64,000 nt of DNA from Actinomyces qiguomingii (GTDB lineage: Bacteria; Actinomycetota; Actinomycetes; Actinomycetales; Actinomycetaceae), in the NCBI RefSeq assembly GCF_004102025.1, contig NZ_CP025228.1:3100001-3164000 (forward strand). Reading direction: 5' to 3'. Below the pieces are notes generated by a model. That model was not told the origin of the DNA and made no database searches. It saw only the letters and a list, made by a program, of their open reading frames with translations. The first letter of the stretch is position 1. Each line of letters begins with the position of its first letter. Made by a program: the position numbers and the translations under genes. This document shows, one piece after another, positions 41,042 through 54,141 of the stretch.

Positions 41042-42631
41042 TCACCCGTCGACGACGGGAATGTCGGTCAGACGGGCGGCGATCGCCTCACCCTCACAGT
41101 TCGTACCACCCGGCAGGTCGAGCGTGACCGTATCCCCGCCCACGTCCGGCCAAATCACGGGAATCTGAACCGAGTCGGCGGGGAGAACGTAGTCGCTCAT
41201 GTAGTTGGTAAGGGGCACGTAGTCGTTACCGCCGCCAGGTTCCCAGTATTCGGCCGGCAGCTGCCTAACGCTGCCATTGAGCAACGTCAGGTTGCAGGCA
41301 TGCTCCAGGCAGTCGCCCCAGTGGGCGCCCTGGGCAACATCCGGGAGCAGGAATGCCCCCCTGGGGTACACGTCTACCCCAAGGGCCTGCTCCACCCCCA
41401 GTTTCACCGTGCCAACTAGGAATCCGCCTACTCGAATGACTCGCTCCATGGACAGGGTCAGTGTCCCCCATTCGCCCACAGTAACGGCGACGCCCTGCGC
41501 CCCGGTTGCTACGGGTCCGGTCGTCTGCGGCGCAGCATCGCCGGCGGCGCTGTCCGAAGTCTCGCCCTCGGTTGGATCGTTGGGGATCAGCACGACCTCG
41601 ACTCGCCGGTTTATATGCGCTCGCGCCTCGTCATCCAACCAGAGTCCCAGCCTGCTGCGCTCATTGATACGCGGAGTACGGTAATCGCCACCTTCGGCCG
41701 ACACCTCCCAGCGTTTCAGGTCAGTCAGTTCGGCCAATCTCTCCGCTACCGCCTGAGCCTCCGCCGCGGCCCCGTCAACATCACCGTAGTAGAAATTCTT
41801 CGTCGAATATCCGCATACCGATACCGTGCCGCCCGAGGGGAAGGACGCCACCTGCTTCACGACGGCGGCGAGCATGTCGTCCGCCTGCCCGGACAGCTGT
41901 GGCTCCTCGGCGCTGTCTTCAGCGAAAAGCAGGTCACTTAGCAGGGTGACCGTGGTCTGGTCGTTGAGCACCGCCGTATCCGAAGATCCGTCGTCCGCAA
42001 TGGCGAGGGAGCCGATGGGGAGAGGCGCGGTTTGCAAGGGGTATTGGTGTACAAGCCCCGCGTCGTCGATTATCTCGGTCACAGGGAAGTCGACCTCCTC
42101 CGAGGGTACCACCGGCACTCCCAGGGCAATCCCTAGATTGGGTAGGAAGACCTCCACCTCGCGTACGTTAGGGCCCACCGCACCGAATATGGGGAACAGC
42201 TCCACCGGTTTTCCCTGAACGACCCCGTATCGGCCGACGCCAGACTTTAAAGTCAATTCCAGATAAGCCTGCTCCTGAGCGAGCGACAGCATGTAGATCT
42301 GGGTCATGGTAAGCAAGTCGCCGGATGATGCAAAGACACCGGCGAGATCGATATTCTCCGGAGAGTCGGTGGCGATCTGGAGCCGCACCACCGTAAATCC
42401 GCCGTGTGCCGCGGCTGGCCCGACCTGCACCCACATGCGGGCATCCGCATATTCGGCCTCAAGTACGACACCGGCGTGAGCGCTCGCGCTGGTAGTTGGT
42501 GCTGGCACCCTTCCGTCGTCCTCGCAACCACCCGGAACGGCGCCAAAGGCCGCTGCAGCCGTCCCTAGCAGCAAACGACGACGCGATAATGCTCCTGGTG
42601 TCTGGTCGTAGATGTACGAGCCACTCGGCAT
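41042..42631 (-). CDS. Exported OmpA-fold protein, degenerate paralogue
   Basis: 529 residues. SRRRLLLGTAAAAFGAVPGGC looks like a Tat signal with an atypical lipobox. The domain order matches the preceding gene product, but the OmpA core reads GYSTKNFYYGDVDGAAAEAQ where the paralogue has GHTDDVADDAHNQTLSEQRA, so both peptidoglycan-contacting residues are missing. The INRRVEVVLIP strand is kept. The ATG at 42631 was chosen because GGAGG lies five bases upstream. The two genes are 144 bases apart and probably arose by duplication. Confidence 0.8.
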   Translation of the reverse strand: MPSGSYIYDQTPGALSRRRLLLGTAAAAFGAVPGGCEDDGRVPAPTTSASAHAGVVLEAEYADARMWVQVGPAAAHGGFTVVRLQIATDSPENIDLAGVFASSGDLLTMTQIYMLSLAQEQAYLELTLKSGVGRYGVVQGKPVELFPIFGAVGPNVREVEVFLPNLGIALGVPVVPSEEVDFPVTEIIDDAGLVHQYPLQTAPLPIGSLAIADDGSSDTAVLNDQTTVTLLSDLLFAEDSAEEPQLSGQADDMLAAVVKQVASFPSGGTVSVCGYSTKNFYYGDVDGAAAEAQAVAERLAELTDLKRWEVSAEGGDYRTPRINERSRLGLWLDDEARAHINRRVEVVLIPNDPTEGETSDSAAGDAAPQTTGPVATGAQGVAVTVGEWGTLTLSMERVIRVGGFLVGTVKLGVEQALGVDVYPRGAFLLPDVAQGAHWGDCLEHACNLTLLNGSVRQLPAEYWEPGGGNDYVPLTNYMSDYVLPADSVQIPVIWPDVGGDTVTLDLPGGTNCEGEAIAARLTDIPVVDG

Positions 42632-43053
42632 CGACGCCTCCATACCTCTTGGTGGTGAACACGCCGACCATAGGAGCCCGGTTATGCCATGTCCATGGGC
42701 AGCCCTATCCGTGCTTCGACCGTAGGCCCCGGGGGGCGCTCACCCTGTAGGTGCGCGGATCGGCGACACGGCTGGTACCGTGGCGCCTACGCCTCAAAAA
42801 CGGGGACGCCGGTAAAGCACGCCGCCTACGGGAAGATCGGGATCCGATTGGAGTAACGCGTTCCAGGTAGGACGATGCCCGCCGCTGCGGGAATCGCCCG
42901 CCCGAATATATGCCGAGAGCTACCCGACTGGGGCGCCCCACCTGCGGGGCTCGCCTGACAGGGACGACGCCAATGAACCCTCACCAATGCATCCTCAGAA
43001 ATGAATCCTCACCTACCGCGGAAACCGGTTCTTCCGGTTTGCCCCGTGCTCGC

Positions 43054-43141
43054 CGAGTTCGGTCGTTATTACCATCGAGTTCGGTTGATATGACGATCGA
43101 GTTCGGTCGACGTGACGATCGAGTTCGGTTGGTGGGGCTGG
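43054..43141 (+). repeat. Tandem 22-bp repeat, four units
   Basis: Units start at 43054, 43076, 43098 and 43120: cgagttcggtcgttattacc plus at, cgagttcggttgatatgacg plus at, cgagttcggtcgacgtgacg plus at, and a diverged last unit. The core cgag(g/t)tcggtcga is shared with the arrays at 530-617 and 25375-25418. Confidence 0.85.
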
Positions 43142-43373
43142 TGGGGTGGGGGAAGTGTCCAAATGCGGCACAAACGAGGATGCCGTCCCCGAAGCCGCCC
43201 ACTAGATCCGCATGGTTCCAACGAATCTGAGGGCGTGCGCTGGGAGGGGCGGGGAGCTTGTGCCGATTCTGGACACTTAGGCGAGCAGGCGCAAGCCTAC
43301 CGCCGTGGTGTGGTGGGCAGGCCAGGGGGTTGCCGAACTGGCCCCTCCTTACCGGCCTGAACCGGCACCCCGC

Positions 43374-43431
43374 ACCTGGACCGCCTGCCTGCCCGCGGAC
43401 CACCTGGCTACGTATGGACCTCCAAAACGAA
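43374..43431. repeat. Dispersed repeat element, partial copy C
   Basis: ctggaccgcctgcctgccc, gcggaccacctggctacgt and atggacctccaaaacg are 19-bp units of the type found in copies A and B, ending with the aaacg start of the core. The opposed right-hand units and the long shared flank are absent. Confidence 0.6.
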
Positions 43432-43525
43432 GAGCCCAATAACCCGGAATCTATGGCCTTAGAGAAACCGAGCGGGCACCTTGGACTGCCGAGCCGGCGG
43501 AGACATAAATGCGCGGACACACAAA

Positions 43526-43555
43526 TGCCCCGCGACCCTATTAGGTCACGGGGCA
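43526..43555 (-). terminator. rRNA operon terminator
   Basis: The arms tgccccgcgacc (43526-43537) and ggtcacggggca (43544-43555) pair with one mismatch, followed on the minus strand by TTTGTGTG. It lies about 95 bases after 5S rRNA. Confidence 0.75.
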
Positions 43556-43648
43556 GAACCCTTACTTCGACACTCCCATGCCAACCGCACCATCTCGGGC
43601 GAGCCCGTCCTTGGTTGGTTGGGTGTTGGGTTGTGGGTGGGTGTGTGG

Positions 43649-43767
43649 TGCCGGCGGTGTCTTACTCTCCCGCCCGCCTGTGGGGGGCAGTACCATCAGC
43701 GCTGGGGGGCTTAGCTTCCGGGTTCGGTATGGGATCCGGGCGTTGCTTCCCCGCTATGACCACCGGC
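43649..43767 (-). rRNA. rrf: 5S ribosomal RNA
   Basis: The minus strand reads tgccggtggtcatagcgggg, then the conserved cccataccgaacccggaagc and taagcccccc, ending gtaagacaccgccggca. The ends pair (tgccggtgg with caccgccggca region). Length is about 119 bases; ends are approximate by a few bases. Confidence 0.93.
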
Positions 43768-44051
43768 ACCACGCATCCGCCAACAACCCCTGACCCTTGG
43801 GTGGGGTGTGGTGGTGGCTGGTGTGCTGGCTGGGTTGTGAACCGTACAGCGGATGCGCCCAACCACCCCGCCTTGTTTTGTTTCGGGGGGGTGGTTGCCT
43901 GCCACCAGGGCGTTGGCACTATTGTGGTGCGGGCCCCTAGTGGTGTGGGGTTTGTCATTGTGCGTGTTTGCCGGGGATGCTTCCCCGGTTTGTTGATCTG
44001 TTGTTGGTGGTGTCGTGCTCGGGTGTGGTTACCCAACGGCGCTACCTGCTT

Positions 44052-44110
44052 GCTTGCCCACCTGCTTGATTGTGGTGGGTGCTTGCCCACCTGCTTTGTT
44101 GTGGTGGGTG

Positions 44111-44115
<5 letters not shown>
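44052..44115. repeat. 29-bp tandem repeat in the 23S-5S spacer
   Basis: Two units, 44052-44080 and 44081-44109, read gcttgcccacctgcttgatt and gcttgcccacctgctttgtt, each followed by gtggtgggt; a third begins at 44110. Each unit can fold (cccacc with ggtggg). They abut the 3' end of 23S rRNA and may affect its processing. Confidence 0.75.
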
Positions 44116-49270
<5,155 letters not shown>

Positions 49271-49839
49271 AAACAAAAAACCAAACAAAGAAACCAACAA
49301 AAAAACACCAACCAAACAAACAAACACGACACACTATCGAGATCCCAAACAACACACCCGTGAGAGCGGCACCGAACCGGCGGTCCGGGCTCTTCCCTCA
49401 AGGCACCGGAGTAGGTTAGCCAGATCCTTCAGTCTCCGTCAAGCTCGGAATCGGTGATCCCAGTCTCAGCGAAGGTCCTCCGCAGATGCCCTAGGCACCC
49501 ACTGGATCGGAACCCATCCGGGTCTGCCGCTCTCACCCGCTGGTGCTAGCGGCAGCGGGGAGTACTTTACTCATACTTCGTCCGGCTCCGTCAAACCTCA
49601 GGGCTGTGACGTCCGGCACCGTAACCTTCCGGCGGTGAAGACGTGTGTTTACCTTCCCGGTCGGCGCCGGTGGTGGACGGCAGGACGCCGTTCCTTGTTC
49701 CTCGTGGCGTCCACCATGCGCCGTGGCTGGGAGCGTCATAACCGCGCCTGGGTTGCGCCTGCCGGTCGGCGGCGTTGCAGATGCCACCAGGCGCGCTCCG
49801 GGGGCGCGCCCAGTTCAGGCCGTGGAGTAGTTTCACCCC
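49271..49839 (-). promoter_or_regulatory. rRNA operon leader and promoter region
   Basis: No gene is seen here. A 12-bp inverted repeat, gtgagagcggca (49360-49371) and tgccgctctcac (49525-49536), brackets the leader and may be part of processing stems. A minus-strand TTGACG (49594-49589) with TAAAGT (49569-49564), spaced by 19 bases, is the best promoter candidate. The leader directly before 16S is a U-rich run (tttttttgttggtttctttg on the minus strand). Confidence 0.5.
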
Positions 49840-50247
49840 ATGGTTTGCTGTCACGCTCTGGCTCCCAAACGCTACCTGGTGGACTACGACTGGTTGTGGC
49901 GGCGGGACGAACCTACTGCTCCGGCCACATTGAGAGTAGTCCTTTCCCACGCGTCTTACGACGTGGCTGCGCGCACCTTGCAACGGTTCCTGGAGGGGTT
50001 GCCGACCGACGCAAGCGGAATTCGGGGTTCGGGCGGCTGGGCCGTGGTTCCGGTCGATGGCAATCGATGCGCGCTCGACATCGTCTCCGGCGGCCAGGAC
50101 GTTGCCGATGGTATCCAGGCCGGCGCTGATGCCCTCTTTGACGCCGTTGCCGCCACCGAGGGTATCGGCCTGTCGTGGCATCAACTCAACTCCGATGAAA
50201 CCATCGATTCGGCAGGAACAGGCAAGCGCTTACAGGCACCTCTGTAG
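49840..50247 (+). CDS. Hypothetical protein, 135 residues
   Basis: Not recognised. The frame has the codon bias of a real gene and a plausible soluble sequence (KRYLVDYDWLWRRDEPTAPA near the start, GWAVVPVDGNRCALDIVSGG in the middle, GIGLSWHQLNSDE near the end). No signal peptide or membrane segment is seen. The ribosome site is weak (GGAG twelve bases upstream). It diverges from the rRNA operon. Confidence 0.55.
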   Translation: MVCCHALAPKRYLVDYDWLWRRDEPTAPATLRVVLSHASYDVAARTLQRFLEGLPTDASGIRGSGGWAVVPVDGNRCALDIVSGGQDVADGIQAGADALFDAVAATEGIGLSWHQLNSDETIDSAGTGKRLQAPL

Positions 50248-50409
50248 GACTCTGTGCTCATGCCGCTGGCAGCGTCCTCGTCGCCGATAACACGCGCGCT
50301 TGTTGCCAGGCACGCGGCTGCGGGCTATCCTCGTATGTCCCGGCAACGAGGCGTTCAGACTCGACCAGTGCCAAGGGCATTGACCAGCCGGGCATGTCCA
50401 GGAGAATAC

Positions 50410-50688
50410 GTGGACACTCGTACATTGCTTGAGATGGTCGGCTGGATCGGGTCGGGCCTCGTCGTCATCTCCCTGGTGGTTGCCAATCAACGGACCTTCC
50501 GCGGGCTCAACCTCACTGGATCGCTCGTCGCCACGGCCTACAACATGATTCTAGGCGTCTGGCCGGCTGTCGGCATGAATGCCACGATCGCCCTCATCGA
50601 CTTGTATTGGCTGCTCCGGTTGCACGGTGTTATTCCGTTTGCGAGCGCGACTCCAGCTACGGATCACCGACGTTCGCAAGGGGCTTGA
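50410..50688 (+). CDS. Small membrane protein, possibly CBU_0592/YgjV-like
   Basis: 92 residues from the GTG at 50410, chosen because AGGAG lies five bases upstream; the longer frame to 50254 has an Arg-rich, unlikely N-terminus. Three hydrophobic segments are seen (LLEMVGWIGSGLVVISLVVA, GLNLTGSLVATAYNMILGVW, AVGMNATIALIDLYWLLRLH). The pattern recalls small uncharacterised inner-membrane proteins of the CBU_0592/YgjV kind. Its role is unknown. Confidence 0.7.
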   Translation: MDTRTLLEMVGWIGSGLVVISLVVANQRTFRGLNLTGSLVATAYNMILGVWPAVGMNATIALIDLYWLLRLHGVIPFASATPATDHRRSQGA

Positions 50689-51273
50689 GGCGCACTGCGG
50701 ACCGATCGCCTCGCCACCACTGGATGGCCGGTATGTGCGGGGGCGCGGACTCCGACTTTCGGCTTGTCCGTCCGCTTGAGCCAGAGCGACTACGGTCGGA
50801 CAGTTGGCGGTGGCCCGGCGCATGCCCGATCACCAGCCACGCCAGGCTAACTGCCCCGGAAACTCGGCGGCTCGGGGCTACTTTCACGAACACCTCGACG
50901 TCGTGCAACGCCGCCCAAGGAGGCGAACCGCTCAACGGCGAGCCCTGGCACCCGGCCGCGGCCTCTGCCACGCCGCATCCCGGTGAATATCCGGGATCGG
51001 GACAAACCACCCCAGCTGCGCTTACAGCCGAAAACGTAACCGGCTCTTGGGATTAGACCCCCAGGACGCGGGGTAGCCGTCGAGAACGTCCTGCCGGGCA
51101 GCGTTCTCGCGGGCCGAGCCACGTCCTCGCGAGCTTGCCCGCGCCCTCGAACCGGCCTGCGCCAACCCGGCCACACTGGCTTACCCAAAAAAGGGGAACG
51201 TAGCGTACTGCGGCCGCCGCCTCCACACCTGGCGGTCCAGGCCGACTGTGTCGCGCCAAGTTCAGTGACAGCT

Positions 51274-51298
51274 GCCTGCGCCACCTGGTGGCGCAGGC
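51274..51298. terminator. Short GC hairpin, possible terminator
   Basis: gcctgcgccac and gtggcgcaggc pair perfectly over 11 bases with a 3-base loop. It lies beside the repeat element; no U-tract follows. Confidence 0.4.
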
Positions 51299-51301
51299 TG
51301 A

Positions 51302-51605
51302 CTGTCTCAGCGCACCGAGTTCTGGACTGCCTGGCTGCCGTTGGACCGTCTAGCTGCCGTTGGACCCCCTGAAACGCGCTCTCAGACGGTCCAACCGCAG
51401 GAACCAGGTCCAACCGCAGGAACCCGGTCCAACCGCAGGAACGCGGTCCAACCGCAAAAGCGCGGTCCAAGTACGAGGCCGGCAGCCGACCGGCCCCATA
51501 CCCACCACCGCCAACACCCACATGAACCAAACCGGTCCACCCGAACGATGGAACCGACCCTCAAACACACGCCCACACGAACCAAGCCCCCATACCTGAA
51601 GCGCC
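51302..51605. repeat. Dispersed repeat element, copy B (expanded)
   Basis: Left-hand 19-bp units (ctggactgcctggctgccg type) precede the core cctgaaacgcgctctcagac. Four right-hand units then start at 51388, 51407, 51426 and 51445 (ggtccaaccgcaggaacca and variants). About 140 bases shared with copy A follow, beginning ggtccaagtacgaggccggc. Copy A has only one right-hand unit, so the unit number varies between loci. Confidence 0.8.
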
Positions 51606-51900
51606 AGCAAACCGAAAGAAGCCCGACCCCCATCCCATCTACACGTTTTGAAGCACTTCGATGTCCGGCAACATCACCACGTCCCAACGCAGGGAAACCC
51701 CCAGAGCGCGTACGTGACAAGCAAACACCTGCGTCAAAGCCGAACCGGCCTCCACCGCCGGGGGTCTGCGCCGATAACCCGGGGCGGACGAACCAGCTAG
51801 AACACCACGACACGCCGGTCTAAAGCACCACGTTTGCGCCGATAACCCCAAACCTACAGCCACAGTCCCGGTCATGATGCGCGAGGTATTCGGCAATAAA

Positions 51901-51933
51901 AGTCGTCCCGCCCGAGCACCGGGCGGGACGACT
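51901..51933 (-). terminator. Terminator after tRNA-Ala
   Basis: The 14-base arms agtcgtcccgcccg and cgggcgggacgact are perfect around a 5-base loop, followed on the minus strand by TTTTATT. This is a textbook intrinsic terminator 15 bases beyond the tRNA. Confidence 0.9.
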
Positions 51934-51948
51934 CGTCTTCAATTCGTG

Positions 51949-52024
51949 TGGTGGAGCTAGGGGGATTCGAACCCCCGACCTTCTCATTGCGAACGAGACG
52001 CGCTACCAACTGCGCCATAGCCCC
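51949..52024 (-). tRNA. tRNA-Ala (anticodon CGC)
   Basis: The minus strand folds as a 76-base cloverleaf with encoded CCA. The acceptor is ggggcta/tagctcc, with the G3-U70 pair that marks alanine tRNAs. The anticodon stem is tctcg/tgaga with loop ttcgcaa, giving anticodon CGC. The T arm is gggggttcgaatccccc. Confidence 0.95.
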
Positions 52025-52102
52025 TGAGCACCGCCGATGGTAGCACCGCAGCGCCGGATGACCGCAAGCTGACAGACAGTGACTCCCACCACCGACGAGC
52101 GA

Positions 52103-53302
52103 TCATGCGCCGGCCCGACGCCGTTCCAGCACCGCCTCCAGATCGATGGGATGGAAGACCGGCTCATCGACCTCCACTTCGACGCCGGCAGTGGGGAAGG
52201 CATGTGCGCTGCGCGGCCGCTCTGGAACGGGCGCAGAGTCGAAGGGCTCCTCCGCAGGAGGCTCGTAATTGCGACGCGGGGCGCGCGCGGCCAGGGTGTA
52301 GGTCGGAGCCGGAACACTGACAGGGTGCCAGCCCTGCGGCGGTGTGGCCGGGGCCTTGACGTCCTCCTGGGAATCGCGCGACCGGTCCTGCGGTTCGGCT
52401 GCGGCGGCCGAACCGGTTAGTTCGGTGGGCGTCGCCGGGAGCGCTTCGGCCTCCCGACTGGGGGCCTGCGCTCCTGCCACATCAGTCGCATCGTCGACGG
52501 CGGCGGAAGGGCTGGCCACGGCGTCCTCATGAGCGGTCTCCCCCTGCACGGCGGATTCTTGCGCCACCGGCTGCGTCGTCGTCGCGTGCGCCTTCCCGGC
52601 CTCCTTAAGCGCATCCATGACGGCGCGGCGAGTCAGCGATTCCTCCGCCTCCTCATCCGGCTCAGCCGCCTTGACCTCGTTCAGCGGCCCGCTGTCGCCA
52701 CTGTCCTGCGTGGTTGTCCTTTCCACCATCCGGTTCACCGTCGAGCCGCCGGTCAGCGCCATCAGCTCCCGCTCCACCGCGGCTATACGACGGCGCTCGC
52801 GACGCTCTGACTCCGCCGACGCCAGCGCCGCGCGCCGCCCGGCAACCGCGGATGCGCCCAACAGCGCGCCGGGGAAGGCACCGGCCCACAACGGCAGGGC
52901 AGTCACGGCTGCAACAGCTAGGGTGCCGAGTGTGACGCCCAGCAGAATCAGCGCCACCGCCGCGCGGTGGGACGCGGCCACGCGGCGCCGTTCACGGCCG
53001 CGTTCATGCGCTTGACGCAGGCGTGCAAGCTCCCGCTCCTTGCGCAGCGCACGCACATTTCTGACTTCGGGCCTGTTCATCACCGTCACCTCCGGTCGGC
53101 GTCGAAAGATCATGGCGTGCCCACCACCGCAGTCCTCCCCCGAGACGGCCACACTCCCCGTGGGAAGAAGCCTAAGTCCCGCGGAGAAACGGTCATCCGC
53201 GTTGGCCATACGCATCGTCTCACGGCGTCCAACCAAGAACGGCAACAGGTACACGGCGAGAACCGCGACGAGTGCCATCAGCGCCCACGTTTCGATTCCC
53301 AC
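52103..53302 (-). CDS. glpR: Membrane protein in the glp locus, candidate Glp receptor GlpR
   Basis: 399 residues. Transmembrane segments are predicted at about 6-25, 114-134 and 136-154, with a basic segment between (RALRKERELARLRQAHERGR). A 240-residue Ala/Glu/Pro-rich, probably disordered cytosolic tail ends in FHPIDLEAVLERRRAGA. The position, two genes downstream of the MoeA-like gene with rimJ between, matches cg0884-cg0886 of Corynebacterium glutamicum and Rv0994-Rv0996 of Mycobacterium tuberculosis. In the former, GlpR binds the gephyrin-like Glp at the septum. Orthology is inferred from synteny and architecture. The start is a GTG with no clear ribosome site. Confidence 0.75.
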   Translation of the reverse strand: MGIETWALMALVAVLAVYLLPFLVGRRETMRMANADDRFSAGLRLLPTGSVAVSGEDCGGGHAMIFRRRPEVTVMNRPEVRNVRALRKERELARLRQAHERGRERRRVAASHRAAVALILLGVTLGTLAVAAVTALPLWAGAFPGALLGASAVAGRRAALASAESERRERRRIAAVERELMALTGGSTVNRMVERTTTQDSGDSGPLNEVKAAEPDEEAEESLTRRAVMDALKEAGKAHATTTQPVAQESAVQGETAHEDAVASPSAAVDDATDVAGAQAPSREAEALPATPTELTGSAAAAEPQDRSRDSQEDVKAPATPPQGWHPVSVPAPTYTLAARAPRRNYEPPAEEPFDSAPVPERPRSAHAFPTAGVEVEVDEPVFHPIDLEAVLERRRAGA

Positions 53303-53439
53303 GACTCAACCGTAAGGCGATCGGCCGGTTGAATTCAGACGCGGACACGGCGTGTTGGCGAGTTATGCGCCCGCATTCTTCTCAACGGAGAACCAGACGA
53401 TGCGCAGCGCCTCCACCACTCAAACATCAGTTTTCACAT

Positions 53440-54141
53440 TCACCCCAGCCGCCTCACGAATTCATCGTCGGCCTGCACCTCCTCCGCGACAACAGCGAAA
53501 GTGACATGGTCCGCCCACCTGCCGTTTATATGCATCAGGCCGCGCCGCAGTCCCTCCCGACGCAGTCCCAGGCGCCGGCATACCGCCAGGCTGCGCGCAT
53601 TGTTCGGCCGAACATCGATCTCCACGCGATGCAGGCCGACCTGCGGGCCGAGAAGGTGATCCAGAACCATCGCCACAGCAAGCGTCATAACCCCGCGTCC
53701 CTCCCACGGGGAACCGATCCAATACCCCAGACTGGCGCACTGGAGCGAACCCCAGCGGATAGAGGACACCGTTACCTGCCCCGCGAAGGCGCCGTCCACC
53801 ACCAGCACGAAGGGCATGGCCTCACCGCGGCGGGCGAGCCGGTTCTGGGTACGCGCATACTCCCGGAAACTGCCAAGCGTTTCGGGGCTGCCCGGCGGGA
53901 GCGTCGCCTCCCAGGGGGTCAGCCGGGCGTCGTCGTCCAGCCGCAGGCGCCGCCAGGCCGACTCGTCATCAGCGCGGACCGCACGCAACGTTACGGTGCG
54001 GGGCCCGCACGCCAGGCCGCGCGCGCTCACCGCAGATTCGGTCAGGGTCACCGGCCAGGGGAAACGGCGAGGGCCCACGCCAAACCTGCCGCCCAATCCG
54101 CTGAGACGGTCGATTACCCCAAGGATGCGCCTTTCAGGCAT
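53440..54141 (-). CDS. rimJ: GNAT acetyltransferase, RimJ/RimL type
   Basis: 233 residues. The GNAT fold is seen in the LGYWIGSPWEGRGVMTLAVA segment (acetyl-CoA loop WEGRGVMT) and in HRVEIDVRPNNARSLAVCRR then LGLRREG. In Enterobacteria RimJ acetylates the N-terminus of S5; the substrate here is unknown. The ATG overlaps the glp stop by eight bases (ATGCCTGA), so the two are coupled. A 50-residue N-terminal part (RLSGLGGRFGVGPRRFPWPV) precedes the domain. Confidence 0.9.
   Translation of the reverse strand: MPERRILGVIDRLSGLGGRFGVGPRRFPWPVTLTESAVSARGLACGPRTVTLRAVRADDESAWRRLRLDDDARLTPWEATLPPGSPETLGSFREYARTQNRLARRGEAMPFVLVVDGAFAGQVTVSSIRWGSLQCASLGYWIGSPWEGRGVMTLAVAMVLDHLLGPQVGLHRVEIDVRPNNARSLAVCRRLGLRREGLRRGLMHINGRWADHVTFAVVAEEVQADDEFVRRLG

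Larger units (their letters stand above)
42632..43525. other. Gene-free region with repeats between the OmpA-like gene and the rRNA operon
   Basis: About 900 bases in which I could not support any coding gene; the frames present have no start signals and are crossed by repeats. It contains a 22-bp tandem array (43054-43141) and a partial 19-bp repeat element (43374-43431). A tatatt sequence near 42905 on the minus strand could be a -10 for the OmpA-like gene. Confidence 0.5.
50689..51900. other. 1.2-kb gene-free region with repeats
   Basis: I see no supportable gene. Open frames on the minus strand are Gly/Arg/Ser-rich by-products of GC skew. Contents are a short hairpin (51274-51298), the copy B repeat element (51302-51605), and unassigned sequence on either side. 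Confidence 0.5.

Noticed and set aside
43054..43141. CRISPR array
   Set aside because: Repeats of 22 bp follow each other without spacers and no cas gene is present.
42981..43520. 179-residue minus-strand frame before the rRNA operon
   Set aside because: It crosses the 22-bp array and the partial 19-bp element; no start signal or family resemblance.
50847..51813. Minus-strand frames of 227 and 143 residues in the gene-free region
   Set aside because: Their sequence is translated repeat units (for example repeated LRLDRVPAVG), with no ribosome site.
51301..52024. Prophage or genomic island integrated at tRNA-Ala
   Set aside because: No integrase, no duplicated tRNA 3' end and no phage genes; only repeat elements lie beside the tRNA.
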